A stretch of 64,000 nt of DNA from Marinigracilibium pacificum (GTDB lineage Bacteria; Bacteroidota; Bacteroidia; Cytophagales; Cyclobacteriaceae): the NCBI RefSeq assembly GCF_012926615.1, contig NZ_JABBNU010000006.1, positions 124,001-188,000 of the forward strand, in the 5' to 3' direction. Of this stretch, positions 8,534-17,946 are shown piece by piece; the first letter of the stretch is position 1; every line of letters begins with the position of its first letter. The position numbers and the translations under genes are program-made. The notes under the pieces were generated by a model. That model did no database searches. It saw only the letters and a list, made by a program, of their open reading frames with translations, and was not told the DNA's origin.

Positions 8534-9302
8534 GCAGATATACATTATTGGTTTAGCTTCTGTAATCATCTTTCCATTGATATGGATAGTCATGTTTTCT
8601 TTCTTTAGAAGCTGGAGTTACCCGGAAATCATAGGAGAGTTTGAGTTGCTTAAATGGGCTGACCTGGTAAATAAAGATAATGAAATACTTTCCGGACTTC
8701 TGTTGTCATTACTCATCTCTCTTTTTACGGCTTTTTTCTCTGTAATAGCAGGGTTTAAAACATCAGAATCGTTATACAGAGTTAAGTCTAAAAATAAACT
8801 GGTTGTTCTGGCTTATTTGCCTTACGTTTTATCTCCGGTTGTTCTGGCATTGATAATTCAGGTTTATTTTGTCCGGTTAGGGTTGTCAGGGACGATTGCC
8901 GGGGTAATTGTGGCATTAATTCTAATCGTTTATCCATATTCGGTATTGTTTTTTACCGGCTACTGGAATGAAAGATTGATAGGAATGAAAGACCTTGCAA
9001 GAACTCTTGGCGGTTCTAATTTATCGAGTTGGATTAAAGTTGTAGTCCCAATAAGCAAACCAATGATCAGCCTGTGTTTTTTTCAGTGTTTTATCATTGC
9101 ATGGTTTGAATATGGACTGACTAATTTACTAGGAGTTGGTAAAGTGAAAACTTTGCCTGTCCAGATTTTTATGTATGTACAAGAAGCTAACCCGTATTAT
9201 GCAGCTGTTGCGTCATGTTTAATGATAATTCCACCGATAATATTGTTGTTAATAAATAAAAGATGGTTGTCTGCAAGTATTAAATATTCGCCATTGAAAT
9301 AA
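8520..9302 (+). CDS. ABC transporter permease, YnjC C-half-like
   Basis: 260 aa, about six transmembrane helices. The EAA loop is KDLARTLGGSNLSSWIKVVVP near residues 159-179. It overlaps the upstream permease (start ATG at 8520) and shares one base with the ATPase gene downstream, so the three are translated as a coupled unit. It forms the heterodimeric membrane channel with the preceding gene product. Confidence 0.75.
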   Translation: MAKNKQIYIIGLASVIIFPLIWIVMFSFFRSWSYPEIIGEFELLKWADLVNKDNEILSGLLLSLLISLFTAFFSVIAGFKTSESLYRVKSKNKLVVLAYLPYVLSPVVLALIIQVYFVRLGLSGTIAGVIVALILIVYPYSVLFFTGYWNERLIGMKDLARTLGGSNLSSWIKVVVPISKPMISLCFFQCFIIAWFEYGLTNLLGVGKVKTLPVQIFMYVQEANPYYAAVASCLMIIPPIILLLINKRWLSASIKYSPLK

Positions 9303-10024
9303 TGCTGGAAGTAAAAGAGATATCAAAAAAATATTCAGGAACCGTTATTCTTGACCATGTTTCATTCGCTCTTGAACCAAACACTACCTTTAGTGTGTTA
9401 GGGAAGTCAGGAGGAGGGAAGACCACTTTATTAAAGATAATTGCCGGGTTAACAAATCCAGATGGCGGGAGTTTGCAGTACAATGGAGTAAACATTAATA
9501 ATACTCCTCCTGAAAAGAGGAATATAGTTTATTTATATCAGGAGCCTCTGTTGTTTCCTCACCTGACAGTGAAAGGTAACCTTGAATTTCCTCTTAAACT
9601 GAAGAAAAGTTTTTCTAGCAGTGAAATGGAAAGGAGAATTAATGAGATAGCCGATGAACTTTCAGTATCAGAACATCTTCATAAATATCCGGAACAGCTT
9701 TCCGGTGGACAGAAACAACGGGTAAATTTTGGAAGGGCATTATTGGCTGATCCGGGAATTTTGTTGCTGGATGAGCCTTTTGGAAATCTCGACGTTCAAA
9801 CAAGAGCCGATATGCAGTCGTTTTATAAAAGGGTAGCTCATGAACATCAGATAACCTCGGTATTTGTTACCCACGATTTGAAGGAAGCTATTATCATGGG
9901 TAACCGGTATGGGTATCTTGATAAAGGAAAATTAAAAGAATATACATCGATAGATGAAATGCAGAATGATGAGAAATCAGGATTGCAGAATGAAATAAAT
10001 TTTTGGAAGGAGCTGGGAAAATGA
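9302..10024 (+). CDS. ABC transporter ATP-binding protein, YnjD-like
   Basis: 240 aa with the full ATPase motif set: Walker A GKSGGGKTT (about residues 34-42), Q-loop YLYQEP, signature LSGGQKQRV (about 136-144), Walker B ILLLDEPFGNLD and H-loop FVTHD. The length equals one nucleotide-binding domain with no C-terminal regulatory extension. It energises the importer formed by the two permeases. Its last codons overlap the radical SAM start by 4 bp. Confidence 0.85.
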   Translation: MLEVKEISKKYSGTVILDHVSFALEPNTTFSVLGKSGGGKTTLLKIIAGLTNPDGGSLQYNGVNINNTPPEKRNIVYLYQEPLLFPHLTVKGNLEFPLKLKKSFSSSEMERRINEIADELSVSEHLHKYPEQLSGGQKQRVNFGRALLADPGILLLDEPFGNLDVQTRADMQSFYKRVAHEHQITSVFVTHDLKEAIIMGNRYGYLDKGKLKEYTSIDEMQNDEKSGLQNEINFWKELGK

Positions 10025-10947
10025 AAAAAGATTTCGAAAGAATAGAATCATTGTATTGGGTGTTTACACAATTGTGTAATGATAAGTGTGATCATTGTTA
10101 TAATAATAGTGGGCCACATGGAAGTCGAATCAGTGAAGAAGAATGTTTACAGATTATTGATAACCTACCAGCGAAGATTGAACGATTGATATTATCCGGA
10201 GGTGAGCCTTTGGCTGAAAAGAAAAAGCTGTATTTAATTTTGGATAAGATTAATGAGAAATATGGCAATAGTACCCAAGTGATGTTGCAAACCAATGGTG
10301 ATCTGCTGAATAAAGAAATACTCGAGACACTAATAGAAAAAGGAGTTTCCAGATTTGATATCGCAAGTATTGACAGGTATCATAAAAATCAAGGGAACAG
10401 GTTGATGGAACTTGCAGATATTTTCGAAAGCTGTGGAGTCAATGGTGATGACAAGGATCCGTTGATCGATAAAGAGAATTACCTTAAAAAGGAGCAGGTG
10501 ACCTGGGGTTATTGGGGTGCAACAGAAGATATGTGGCTTGGAGGTAACTGGGCAAGAGGCCGTGCAATGGAAAAAGATATCTGGAAACGTGATCCTGAAC
10601 ATAACTTTTGTAGTGTTTTAAGTGGAGGAATTGGTTTTTTGAATGGGGGTGAGGATATTCCTCAGGAGATAAGCATCCAGCTCTGGGCCATTAATCCTTG
10701 TTGTCCGGGTACTATAGACGCTATGGGTGATGCCAGAGTTGAAAAAGTCAGTAATGTACTCCGGAAAGTTGCCGGTCATCCGGTATTTGAAATGATAGAT
10801 AAAGGGGATCCTTTCCGAATGGGGGAATCAATTGGAGTAACTGAAGACTACGCTAAGAAAAAGTGTGGTGAATTGGGGAACGTGTGTCTTTGGTGCGATG
10901 AGTTTTTCAAAAATCATTTTGATATGAAAACCCTCGAAAAGAAATAA
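10021..10947 (+). CDS. radical SAM enzyme of unknown substrate
   Basis: 308 aa. The Cys triad CNDKCDHC (CX3CX2C) near residues 18-25 binds the SAM-cleaving [4Fe-4S] cluster, followed by the SAM-binding motif LSGGEP near 59. The C-terminal third has further cysteines: HNFCS, NPCCPGT and CGELGNVCLWC (CX6CX2C). They could hold an auxiliary cluster, but they do not match a standard SPASM pattern. The start ATG overlaps the ATPase gene by 4 bp, and it is the last gene of the operon. The fusion to an uptake system suggests it acts on the imported compound or builds a carrier for it (inference). Confidence 0.8.
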   Translation: MKKDFERIESLYWVFTQLCNDKCDHCYNNSGPHGSRISEEECLQIIDNLPAKIERLILSGGEPLAEKKKLYLILDKINEKYGNSTQVMLQTNGDLLNKEILETLIEKGVSRFDIASIDRYHKNQGNRLMELADIFESCGVNGDDKDPLIDKENYLKKEQVTWGYWGATEDMWLGGNWARGRAMEKDIWKRDPEHNFCSVLSGGIGFLNGGEDIPQEISIQLWAINPCCPGTIDAMGDARVEKVSNVLRKVAGHPVFEMIDKGDPFRMGESIGVTEDYAKKKCGELGNVCLWCDEFFKNHFDMKTLEKK

Positions 10948-10952
10948 TATAG

Positions 10953-10975
10953 GGGTGGATAAGTATTATTCACCC
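10953..10975. terminator. hairpin between convergent genes
   Basis: GGGTGGATAA (10953-10962) pairs with TTATTCACCC (10966-10975) around a 3-nt loop, with one G-T pair. It lies just after the radical SAM stop and overlaps the last codons of the convergent gene. The following tract is only AT-rich, so the termination strength is uncertain. Confidence 0.45.
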
Positions 10976-11334
10976 TTAATCATAAATTCAATTTTAGAAT
11001 ACTTGTTCCTTCCATCGATAATATTTGAAATACAAGATTTTAAGTGGTTTTTGTTTTTTAGGCTTTTTACAAAGGCCACAGGGAAAACTACATATTCCCA
11101 TGTTTTTATTTCAGTAGGAGCATAAGTGAATTCCGGGATTTCGTGAGCCAGCTTGATGATTTCCTCATCTTTTATGTGTTCAAGAATAGATTCCTTAAGG
11201 TTTTTAGAATACCTTGAATATGCATTTAGTGCTTCTGGAAGAGTTCTGCCTTTTAATACCTGATTTGCCTGGAACTGAATTGTGTCCAATTTTCCTAAGA
11301 AAGTTTCTATCGTTATAGCTGGTCTCATAATCAA
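10966..11334 (-). CDS. hypothetical protein, helical
   Basis: 122 aa, not recognised. No signal peptide or membrane segment. The N-terminal two thirds look alpha-helical and amphipathic (LGKLDTIQFQANQVLKG, LNAYSRYSKNLKESILEHI). Start could be ATG at 11334 or 11328 (MIM). It is convergent with the radical SAM operon and stands alone. A real gene is likely because it fills a clean frame between two intergenic regions. Confidence 0.5.
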   Translation of the reverse strand: MIMRPAITIETFLGKLDTIQFQANQVLKGRTLPEALNAYSRYSKNLKESILEHIKDEEIIKLAHEIPEFTYAPTEIKTWEYVVFPVAFVKSLKNKNHLKSCISNIIDGRNKYSKIEFMIKGE

Positions 11335-11845
11335 AGTATTTTCTGAGTGTAATTTTATGAAATCGTAAAAGGATTTGCTAACCCGCCTTATAAGAAAACT
11401 TACATCCCGTGAAATTTATTATTTTCATATGAAACATCAAGATTTTATTTAAAAGGCTAATATCGTGTCAATAGAATTGACTTTTTCTGATATTGATATA
11501 AAGATATTACTATTTCAAGTTTAAAAAAGATGAATTGAGTACTTTATAACAGGGGACTTATATTTTGTTTGTTGATTGTGTAATGAAGTATTTACCTAAT
11601 ATTGAAGGGGTTGGGTGGTAAAATGATGTGTAGTGTAAAATAGTTCCGATTGTTAGAATTCATTTATTGAAATGAGTTAAGGTCCTCAATCTGAATTAAA
11701 TTAATAATAGTATTCAAGAATAATTCTTTAGTAGTTAGATTTAAAAAATAATAATAGAATGTTTGCAGCCACTACTACTCACATAGGCATTTAGATGAGT
11801 TGTAGTGACTTTAAACAAAATTATTGGCATCAGAGAATATAGCAA
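11335..11845. other. intergenic region, no gene seen
   Basis: Very AT-rich 511 bp with stops in all frames. Its only notable element is the stem-loop at 11770-11807 that follows the aldolase gene. Confidence 0.5.
11770..11807 (-). terminator. stem-loop at the end of the alginate operon
   Basis: CACTACTACTCA (11770-11781) pairs with TGAGTTGTAGTG (11796-11807), 12 bp with one T-T mismatch and a 14-nt loop, about 40 bp beyond the KDPG aldolase stop. No direct U-tract follows on the minus strand, so it may be a 3'-end stabilising or weak terminator hairpin. Confidence 0.4.
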
Positions 11846-12514
11846 TCATCTAATTTCTTTTACTATATCTAAAAGAGACTTTATTTGTAGAGTCAAGTCA
11901 TCATAGCTTTTGTTTTGGATTATTTCAGAGGTTATTAATTTGGAACCAATACCTACACAATGGGCACCAGCAGAAAACCATTCAATAAGATCAGCTTTTG
12001 TTGGATTAACTCCTCCTGTAGGCATTATTTTAGTCCATGGGCAGGGGCCATGAATAGCTTTGATGAATTCAGGGCCTCCAACTTGGCGAGCTGGAAATAT
12101 TTTAATCAAATCTGCGCCATATTCCTCCGCATTACTTATTTCTGTAAGAGATCCACAACCAGGAACCCATGCTATTTTTTGGCGATTACAAATTTTTGCT
12201 ATTTCAGGGTTGAAAATTGGTGAAACAATAAAATTTGCACCAATAGAAATATAGTTTGCTGATGTAGGAGCATCAATAATAGATCCTATTCCTAAAATTA
12301 AATCAGGTAAAAATTTATTTACATAGATTTGTAGTTCTTCGTAGATTCTAAATGACCCTTCTCCACGATTTGTAAACTCAAAAACCCGGATACCTCCATC
12401 ATAGCATGATTGTAATATGTTTTTACATATATCTACATCAGGATGATAAAAAACCGGGATAATCCCTGTTTCCATCATTTGGTCTATCACCTCATTTCTA
12501 TTGTATTTTGCCAT
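11846..12514 (-). CDS. eda: 2-dehydro-3-deoxy-phosphogluconate (KDPG) aldolase
   Basis: 222 aa, close to the usual 205-225 aa. KDPG aldolase features: FEFTNRGEG near residue 44 (substrate-binding Glu/Arg), the Schiff-base lysine in DLIKIFPARQVGG near 132, and IMPTGGV phosphate-binding loop near 158. It cleaves KDPG to pyruvate and glyceraldehyde-3-phosphate, the last step of alginate-derived uronate catabolism. It lies 9 bp after the KDG kinase gene, which makes its substrate. Confidence 0.9.
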   Translation of the reverse strand: MAKYNRNEVIDQMMETGIIPVFYHPDVDICKNILQSCYDGGIRVFEFTNRGEGSFRIYEELQIYVNKFLPDLILGIGSIIDAPTSANYISIGANFIVSPIFNPEIAKICNRQKIAWVPGCGSLTEISNAEEYGADLIKIFPARQVGGPEFIKAIHGPCPWTKIMPTGGVNPTKADLIEWFSAGAHCVGIGSKLITSEIIQNKSYDDLTLQIKSLLDIVKEIR

Positions 12515-12523
12515 TTTGATTAA

Positions 12524-13534
12524 TTACCTTTTTAATTTTCCATTATTTCCGTTGATAAGGCTTTCTACTTCATCAACCTTCGATATGTTCGCATCACCCT
12601 CGATAGTATGCTTTAATACTGATGAAGCAACTGCAAATTCAATTGCATTCTGGTCATTTTTTAATATCAGGTCTCCGTAAATATATCCAGCTACAAATGC
12701 ATCACCTCCACCAATTCTATCAACTATAGGGTTGATTTCATATTGCTTAGATTTGATTATACTATTGCCATTGAATAGTTGACCTGAAAGTAAGTTATGA
12801 TTAGAGCTAACAGTAATTCTATGTGTGCTAATTATTTTTTTGACTTGAGGGAATTGTTTAATTATTTCCTGATAAATTTTTACTTCGTTTTCTTCCAGTT
12901 CAGGGTAGTTGCTTTTAATTCCCATTATAGTTTCAGCATCCCATGGGCTTGCGACCAGAACATCACATTTTGAAATTAATTCTGGCATAACTTCTTTCGG
13001 GGTTTTTCCATATTGCCACAAATTTTTCCTATAGTTCAAATCTCCGGACACGGTGATTCCTTTTTTATGGGCAATATCTATTGCTTCTTTGCAACAATCA
13101 GCTGCCCCTTTAGAAATGGCAGGTGTTATGCCTGTCCAGTGAAACCACGAAGCATCTTCTAAAATTGTTTCCCAATCTATTGTACCGGGCTGGATATGAT
13201 CAAAAGATGAATTTTTTCGATCATAAATTATTTTACTGGGTCTGACACTACTTCCCGTTTCTAAAAAATATAATCCCATTCTATCCCCACCATATTGAAT
13301 GCTGCCAACATCCACCTTATTTGATCTTAGAAAATCAGTTGCAGCATATCCTATAGGATTGTCAGGAAATCTTGTTACATGCAAAGTCCGAAGTCCGAAA
13401 TGAGACAATGATATTGATACATTAGCTTCCCCACCTCCGAATGTTGCATTGAAATTACCAGATTGTTCAAACCGGGCATGGTTTGGAGTACTCAGCCTCA
13501 TCATTACCTCTCCAAAGGTGATAATTTTTTTCAT
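12524..13534 (-). CDS. kdgK: 2-dehydro-3-deoxygluconate (KDG) kinase, PfkB family
   Basis: 336 aa. PfkB/ribokinase signatures: MKKIITFGEVMMRLS start, FGGGEANVSISLS near residue 32 and the catalytic GGGDAFVAGYIYG near 274, with Asp as base. KDG kinases of the alginate and pectin pathways share this start and length. It phosphorylates KDG to KDPG, feeding the next gene. Other PfkB sugar kinases cannot be excluded by sequence alone, but the operon context (DEH reductase and KDPG aldolase) fixes the role well. Confidence 0.88.
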   Translation of the reverse strand: MKKIITFGEVMMRLSTPNHARFEQSGNFNATFGGGEANVSISLSHFGLRTLHVTRFPDNPIGYAATDFLRSNKVDVGSIQYGGDRMGLYFLETGSSVRPSKIIYDRKNSSFDHIQPGTIDWETILEDASWFHWTGITPAISKGAADCCKEAIDIAHKKGITVSGDLNYRKNLWQYGKTPKEVMPELISKCDVLVASPWDAETIMGIKSNYPELEENEVKIYQEIIKQFPQVKKIISTHRITVSSNHNLLSGQLFNGNSIIKSKQYEINPIVDRIGGGDAFVAGYIYGDLILKNDQNAIEFAVASSVLKHTIEGDANISKVDEVESLINGNNGKLKR

Positions 13535-13591
13535 ATATGTTTTTTTTACTATTCTGTATTTTGGATGAGTTATGATTATGAAAAAACCTTA

Positions 13592-15895
13592 TCAATACAT
13601 TAATGATTGTTTTAGGTTGTTTACTACTTTGATTTCACCAGAATTAATTAACCTGTTTGATTTTTGAGTATTGTTTTTAGAGCCCCAAAGCAATGCAACC
13701 AAATCAACAGGATTAGATTCAAATTGATTATTCTCTATTGTTACATTAATAATCCCGTGGTTATTGATAAGGATATTATTGGGTTGGTCTTCACCACAAT
13801 GATTGAACTGGGAATTTTTAATAATTAGATTTCCTCCTATAGTAGATTCGTCATAGCCGCCTCTGTAAAAGTTTATCACATTTTTATTAATCTTGGTAAA
13901 TAAGGTGTTTGTAATTATTAAAAATTCAGCATTATAGTCGCCTTTATTATCTTTTTCTCCTGATAAATCTATTCCATTGGTACAGTTAGAAATGGAGCTG
14001 CTTGAAATTGAAATGCTGTCAGCAAAGGAATGTTTATATCCTTTTATTACATAATTGAAATTTGAGATATCACAGTTTTTAATAGATAGATTATAATGCC
14101 CTGACATATTTTCATTTTTTGGAGCAAATGCTATCTGTTCTTTATTCCCAATTAAATTAATACCTTCTAAATACAGGCTTCCATAAGGAAACAGTTTGAA
14201 TAATGGGGTGTCAGGACTGCCTTTATATTGAATAATGATATTTTTAAAATTGGTCCCGGATATAAACTTTAATTCTTTGTTGATTTCTAAAGAACTTGAA
14301 ATCACATACATGGAATCAGTAAGTTCTATAATATCTCCATCTGAAGCTTTATTCAGTGTTTCGATTAAATTATTCGCTGAGGCTTTAAATGTGTGAACAT
14401 CCTTGTCTTTGCTTTTACTGAACCATGATGGTCCATAAAGTGATTCCGAAAATGCATTTATAGGTTCGGCTGTTGGAGCAAAGGCACCCAAATAAGTATT
14501 TTTCTTTCTGGAATTTCCAAACAAGTCTTTATCAATAGAATCAAAATCAAAACCTTGATAGGGAGAATAATTTTCTTTAGTTTGAATTTTGATTATCTCA
14601 CTATTTGAATTATCAATATTGAATTTCGTTTCCTGAATACCCTCAATTGATAGAGTGTCTTTAGGTGATTTATTGATATAGTTTTTGAAAAATGAAACTC
14701 CATCAATTTGATCATATGCTATTATTGGTTTGGTTCCTTTTTTATTATAAATAAGGTTATTGGCTACAATAGTCCTTATTGGTCTTGCAGACCGGATTTC
14801 TGAAGAAGGGAGTACATCTTTTTGGTCAATATTAACTCCAACTCCAAATTGCATAGGGTTTTCACATTCTACCCAAGAATTATATGCCACGGTTAAGTCT
14901 GTTACCTGGTTGTATCTGTTTAGTGGAGACTTTGGAATTCCATTCATTACTGATAACGGTGCTCGAAATTGGCTTCCTTTCAATTGATAAAAATAATTAT
15001 TTATTACCCAGTGCCCGGAATTTACAATCCGAATCCCTCCATAAACATCACTAGTTGAATCTCCAATGAACATATTTCCATCGATTCGACAGTAGTTTCC
15101 ATGACGCATTACCAAGGATCCTTCACATTTATAGAAAATGTTATTATTAAATTCATTAAAATTTGACTTATTGGAAATAACCTCAACTTCTCCATTACAT
15201 CGCTCGAAGAGATTGTTTGAAATCAACGTATAAGAGGGAGTCATTGAGGTTTCACTGCTTCCAATTTGTATTGTTTCACCATGAGGTCCACCTTTTCTAG
15301 GTCTGGGGCCAAAATGATTATTGTCGATTTTATGGTGATTTAATATATTTTGATTACCTGCTAACCTTATTCTAACTGTTGGGCCATCGTTTGTTTTTCC
15401 TGAGAGGTAACTATGATCAAGCCTGTTATTTCTTCCACTAAATTCAACCCAATGGTCACTAATGTTTCGTTGAAGCTGATTGAAGTTTATAATCACGCAA
15501 TTTGTTACTCTACAATTATTTGCTACCAGATCCTTATCAATTTTAAAATCAATTACCGAATTCTCTGGAGTATATCCATTCCGGAAGATTAAATCTTTTA
15601 CAATGATATATTCACCTCCAAGTTTTAAATATGATTCTCCTTCTATAAACACTTCACCAGGGATTTCTCCTTTGAGTATTATAGGTAATTCCTGAGTGCC
15701 ATATCCTTTAATTATTAAATGGAGATTTTCCCAGGTTCCTTTTGCCAATACAATTACATCCCCTGGTTTGATATCTTCCAGGATTTCTTTTAACTCGGCA
15801 TTGTTATTAACCAGTTTTTCTTGTGGTTTATTAATATTTCCGCATGAAAACAGTAAAACAATGGTAAACAGGTAGCAGATTATAGTTTTATTCAT
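13592..15895 (-). CDS. PL6 family alginate lyase, lipoprotein
   Basis: 767 aa. Lipoprotein signal with Cys near residue 18 (LLFSCGN). The first ~450 residues form a parallel beta-helix of the chondroitinase B/PL6 type, with the active-site region GGPHGETIQIG, EVEVISNKS (catalytic Lys) and GSLVMRHGN (catalytic Arg). A second region (about 500-760) has more beta-helix-like N/I-rich repeats, as in two-domain PL6 enzymes. It would cleave alginate at the cell surface or in the periplasm by beta-elimination. It is separated from SDR by 2 bp. Confidence 0.88.
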   Translation of the reverse strand: MNKTIICYLFTIVLLFSCGNINKPQEKLVNNNAELKEILEDIKPGDVIVLAKGTWENLHLIIKGYGTQELPIILKGEIPGEVFIEGESYLKLGGEYIIVKDLIFRNGYTPENSVIDFKIDKDLVANNCRVTNCVIINFNQLQRNISDHWVEFSGRNNRLDHSYLSGKTNDGPTVRIRLAGNQNILNHHKIDNNHFGPRPRKGGPHGETIQIGSSETSMTPSYTLISNNLFERCNGEVEVISNKSNFNEFNNNIFYKCEGSLVMRHGNYCRIDGNMFIGDSTSDVYGGIRIVNSGHWVINNYFYQLKGSQFRAPLSVMNGIPKSPLNRYNQVTDLTVAYNSWVECENPMQFGVGVNIDQKDVLPSSEIRSARPIRTIVANNLIYNKKGTKPIIAYDQIDGVSFFKNYINKSPKDTLSIEGIQETKFNIDNSNSEIIKIQTKENYSPYQGFDFDSIDKDLFGNSRKKNTYLGAFAPTAEPINAFSESLYGPSWFSKSKDKDVHTFKASANNLIETLNKASDGDIIELTDSMYVISSSLEINKELKFISGTNFKNIIIQYKGSPDTPLFKLFPYGSLYLEGINLIGNKEQIAFAPKNENMSGHYNLSIKNCDISNFNYVIKGYKHSFADSISISSSSISNCTNGIDLSGEKDNKGDYNAEFLIITNTLFTKINKNVINFYRGGYDESTIGGNLIIKNSQFNHCGEDQPNNILINNHGIINVTIENNQFESNPVDLVALLWGSKNNTQKSNRLINSGEIKVVNNLKQSLMY

Positions 15896-15897
15896 AA

Positions 15898-16650
15898 TTA
15901 AGAAAATGCCAGTCCTCCATTAATATCCAGGTTAGCACCAGTAACGAATGATGTCTCGTAAGATGCCAGACATGCTACCAGGTTAGCTACTTCAGCTGCT
16001 TCGCCTTCTCTTCTAAGAGGAGTTCCATTGGCAACTTTTTCTCTTACCGCATCATTAGTGAATACATCATGGAATGTTGTAGCAATCATGCCCGGACATA
16101 AGGCATTAACTCGAATGTTTTTTGGTCCCAATTCTTTCGCTAGTGACCTGGTAAAAGTCATTACAGCGCCTTTAGAAGTTGCATATGCTGCTGCTCCTGG
16201 GCCTCCGCCATCTCTGGCAGCCTGAGAAGAAAAGTTAATTATGGAACTTCCTTCTGGCATATAAGGAACAACAGCCTTTGTCATAAGGAAAACTGAATTG
16301 AGGTTTAACTGAACTACAGAATTAAAGAAATTTTCGTTCATTTCTTCCAGAGTCTTTCTTGCAACCAGACCTCCGGCCACGTTGACAAGAATATCAATTT
16401 TATCACCAAAAGTGTCAATTGCATGTTCAACCACTGCATTCACATCTGTACTTTTTGTCATATCTCCTTGAACGATCGTAGCCACTCCTCCATCTTTTAA
16501 GATTTCACTAAGGGTTTCTTCTGCTTGACCTTTATTATTGAAATAGTTAATTACTACTTTAGCGCCTTCTGCTGCTAATTTTTTAGAGACTGCCTTACCT
16601 ATATCTCGAGCACCTCCGGTTACGATTGCTACTTTGTTTTCTAACATCAT
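15898..16650 (-). CDS. SDR oxidoreductase, probable DEH reductase
   Basis: 250 aa classical short-chain dehydrogenase. Cofactor loop VTGGARDIGKAV near residue 11 (TGxxxxIG), NVAGG near 89, catalytic Ser in FSSQAARDGG near 141 and YATSK (Tyr/Lys) near 155. ATG ATG start; the second is three bases later. In alginate loci this position encodes 4-deoxy-L-erythro-5-hexoseulose uronate (DEH) reductase, giving KDG. The assignment rests on context: the kinase, aldolase and KdgF are all present and no other reductase is. Confidence 0.85.
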   Translation of the reverse strand: MMLENKVAIVTGGARDIGKAVSKKLAAEGAKVVINYFNNKGQAEETLSEILKDGGVATIVQGDMTKSTDVNAVVEHAIDTFGDKIDILVNVAGGLVARKTLEEMNENFFNSVVQLNLNSVFLMTKAVVPYMPEGSSIINFSSQAARDGGGPGAAAYATSKGAVMTFTRSLAKELGPKNIRVNALCPGMIATTFHDVFTNDAVREKVANGTPLRREGEAAEVANLVACLASYETSFVTGANLDINGGLAFS

Positions 16651-16684
16651 TGTTTTATTTTTTAATTTGATTTTTTAATTATTT

Positions 16685-17944
16685 CTAGTCCAGTGATTTG
16701 ATTTTTGGTGCCAGTAGATAAATGGATGCAACTCCCAAGGGCACAAATACGGCTATCATGATAAATATTGGGATGTATGAGATTTTTGAAATTACTGGTA
16801 CCAGGAAGTTCATTATTATTACAGAAAAGACACCCACAGAACCGCCTAGTCCGGCAAGTGAACCGACTGATTTTCCACTGAAAAGGTCACTTGGGATTGT
16901 TTGAATATTGCTGATGACAAATTGAAATCCATATAATACTGCTGCTACTATTAAAACAAATTTTAATGGGGTATCAGCAAATAGGATAGTCGCTATCAAT
17001 CCAAAAAACATGATTGCTCCACCTATTACTATTGTACGTTTTCTGGCTTTATCAACAGTGGCTCCATTTTGAATAAGCTTGCCTGCAAAATAACCTCCTG
17101 ATAAACTTCCTAAGGCAGCTCCAACATATGGTACCCAAGCGAAAAACCCGATTTCTTTTACATTGAAACCATAGGTTTCAGCCAGATAAATAGGCATCCA
17201 GCCAACAAACAACCACCATATAGGTTCAATAAAGAATCGTGAAACAAGCACAGACCATGATTCTTTAAATGAAAGTATCTTTGAAATTGATAACCCAATA
17301 GCGTTTTCATTTTCGGATTCATTTTGTCTCCCGCTTAGAATATATGCTTTTTCTTCTTCTGTAATCCAGGGATGTTCTTTTGGTGATTTTTTATTAATTA
17401 TTAACCATGGTATAATCCAGATCAAACCGATTGCTCCGACTACAATAAATGTTGTTTCCCATCCGAAGGCAGCCCACAATGTAGCAATCAACGGAGGTGC
17501 AATGACAGAACCTAATGCAGCTCCAGTATTGAATATTCCCTGGGCAATTGCACGCTCCTTAACAGGGAACCATTCTGCATTGCTTTTAACAGCTCCAGGC
17601 CAGTTTCCTGCTTCGCCAATTCCCAAAAGAACCCTGAAGAATGAAAAGCTCACAATTCCCCTGGCTAGTGAATGGAGAATAGTAGCTATTCCCCATACAC
17701 CAATTGAAAAAACAAACCCTAACCTAGTACCTATTTTATCAAATATTTTACCTGAAACAGTTTGACCAACAGCATATGCAACCATAAAAATATTTAGTAT
17801 TAATGCATACTGATTTTTATCCATATCAAGATCTTCTGATATGCTTGGCCACATGATACTCAATGCAGTTCGATCGATATAATTAATTATCGTAGCCAGG
17901 CAAATCAACCCGATTATCCACCACCTTAATCCTTTTACCTTCAT
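16685..17944 (-). CDS. MFS transporter, hexuronate/ACS-type
   Basis: 419 aa with 12 predicted transmembrane helices. The N-terminus RWWIIGLICLATIINYIDR is typical of the anion:cation symporter family (ExuT/GudP type), and GIGEAGNWPGAVK near residue 109 is the family motif. It probably brings unsaturated uronate monomers or DEH across the inner membrane. It is 2 bp from the KdgF cupin gene, which processes the same monomers. Confidence 0.85.
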   Translation of the reverse strand: MKVKGLRWWIIGLICLATIINYIDRTALSIMWPSISEDLDMDKNQYALILNIFMVAYAVGQTVSGKIFDKIGTRLGFVFSIGVWGIATILHSLARGIVSFSFFRVLLGIGEAGNWPGAVKSNAEWFPVKERAIAQGIFNTGAALGSVIAPPLIATLWAAFGWETTFIVVGAIGLIWIIPWLIINKKSPKEHPWITEEEKAYILSGRQNESENENAIGLSISKILSFKESWSVLVSRFFIEPIWWLFVGWMPIYLAETYGFNVKEIGFFAWVPYVGAALGSLSGGYFAGKLIQNGATVDKARKRTIVIGGAIMFFGLIATILFADTPLKFVLIVAAVLYGFQFVISNIQTIPSDLFSGKSVGSLAGLGGSVGVFSVIIMNFLVPVISKISYIPIFIMIAVFVPLGVASIYLLAPKIKSLD

Positions 17945-17946
17945 AT

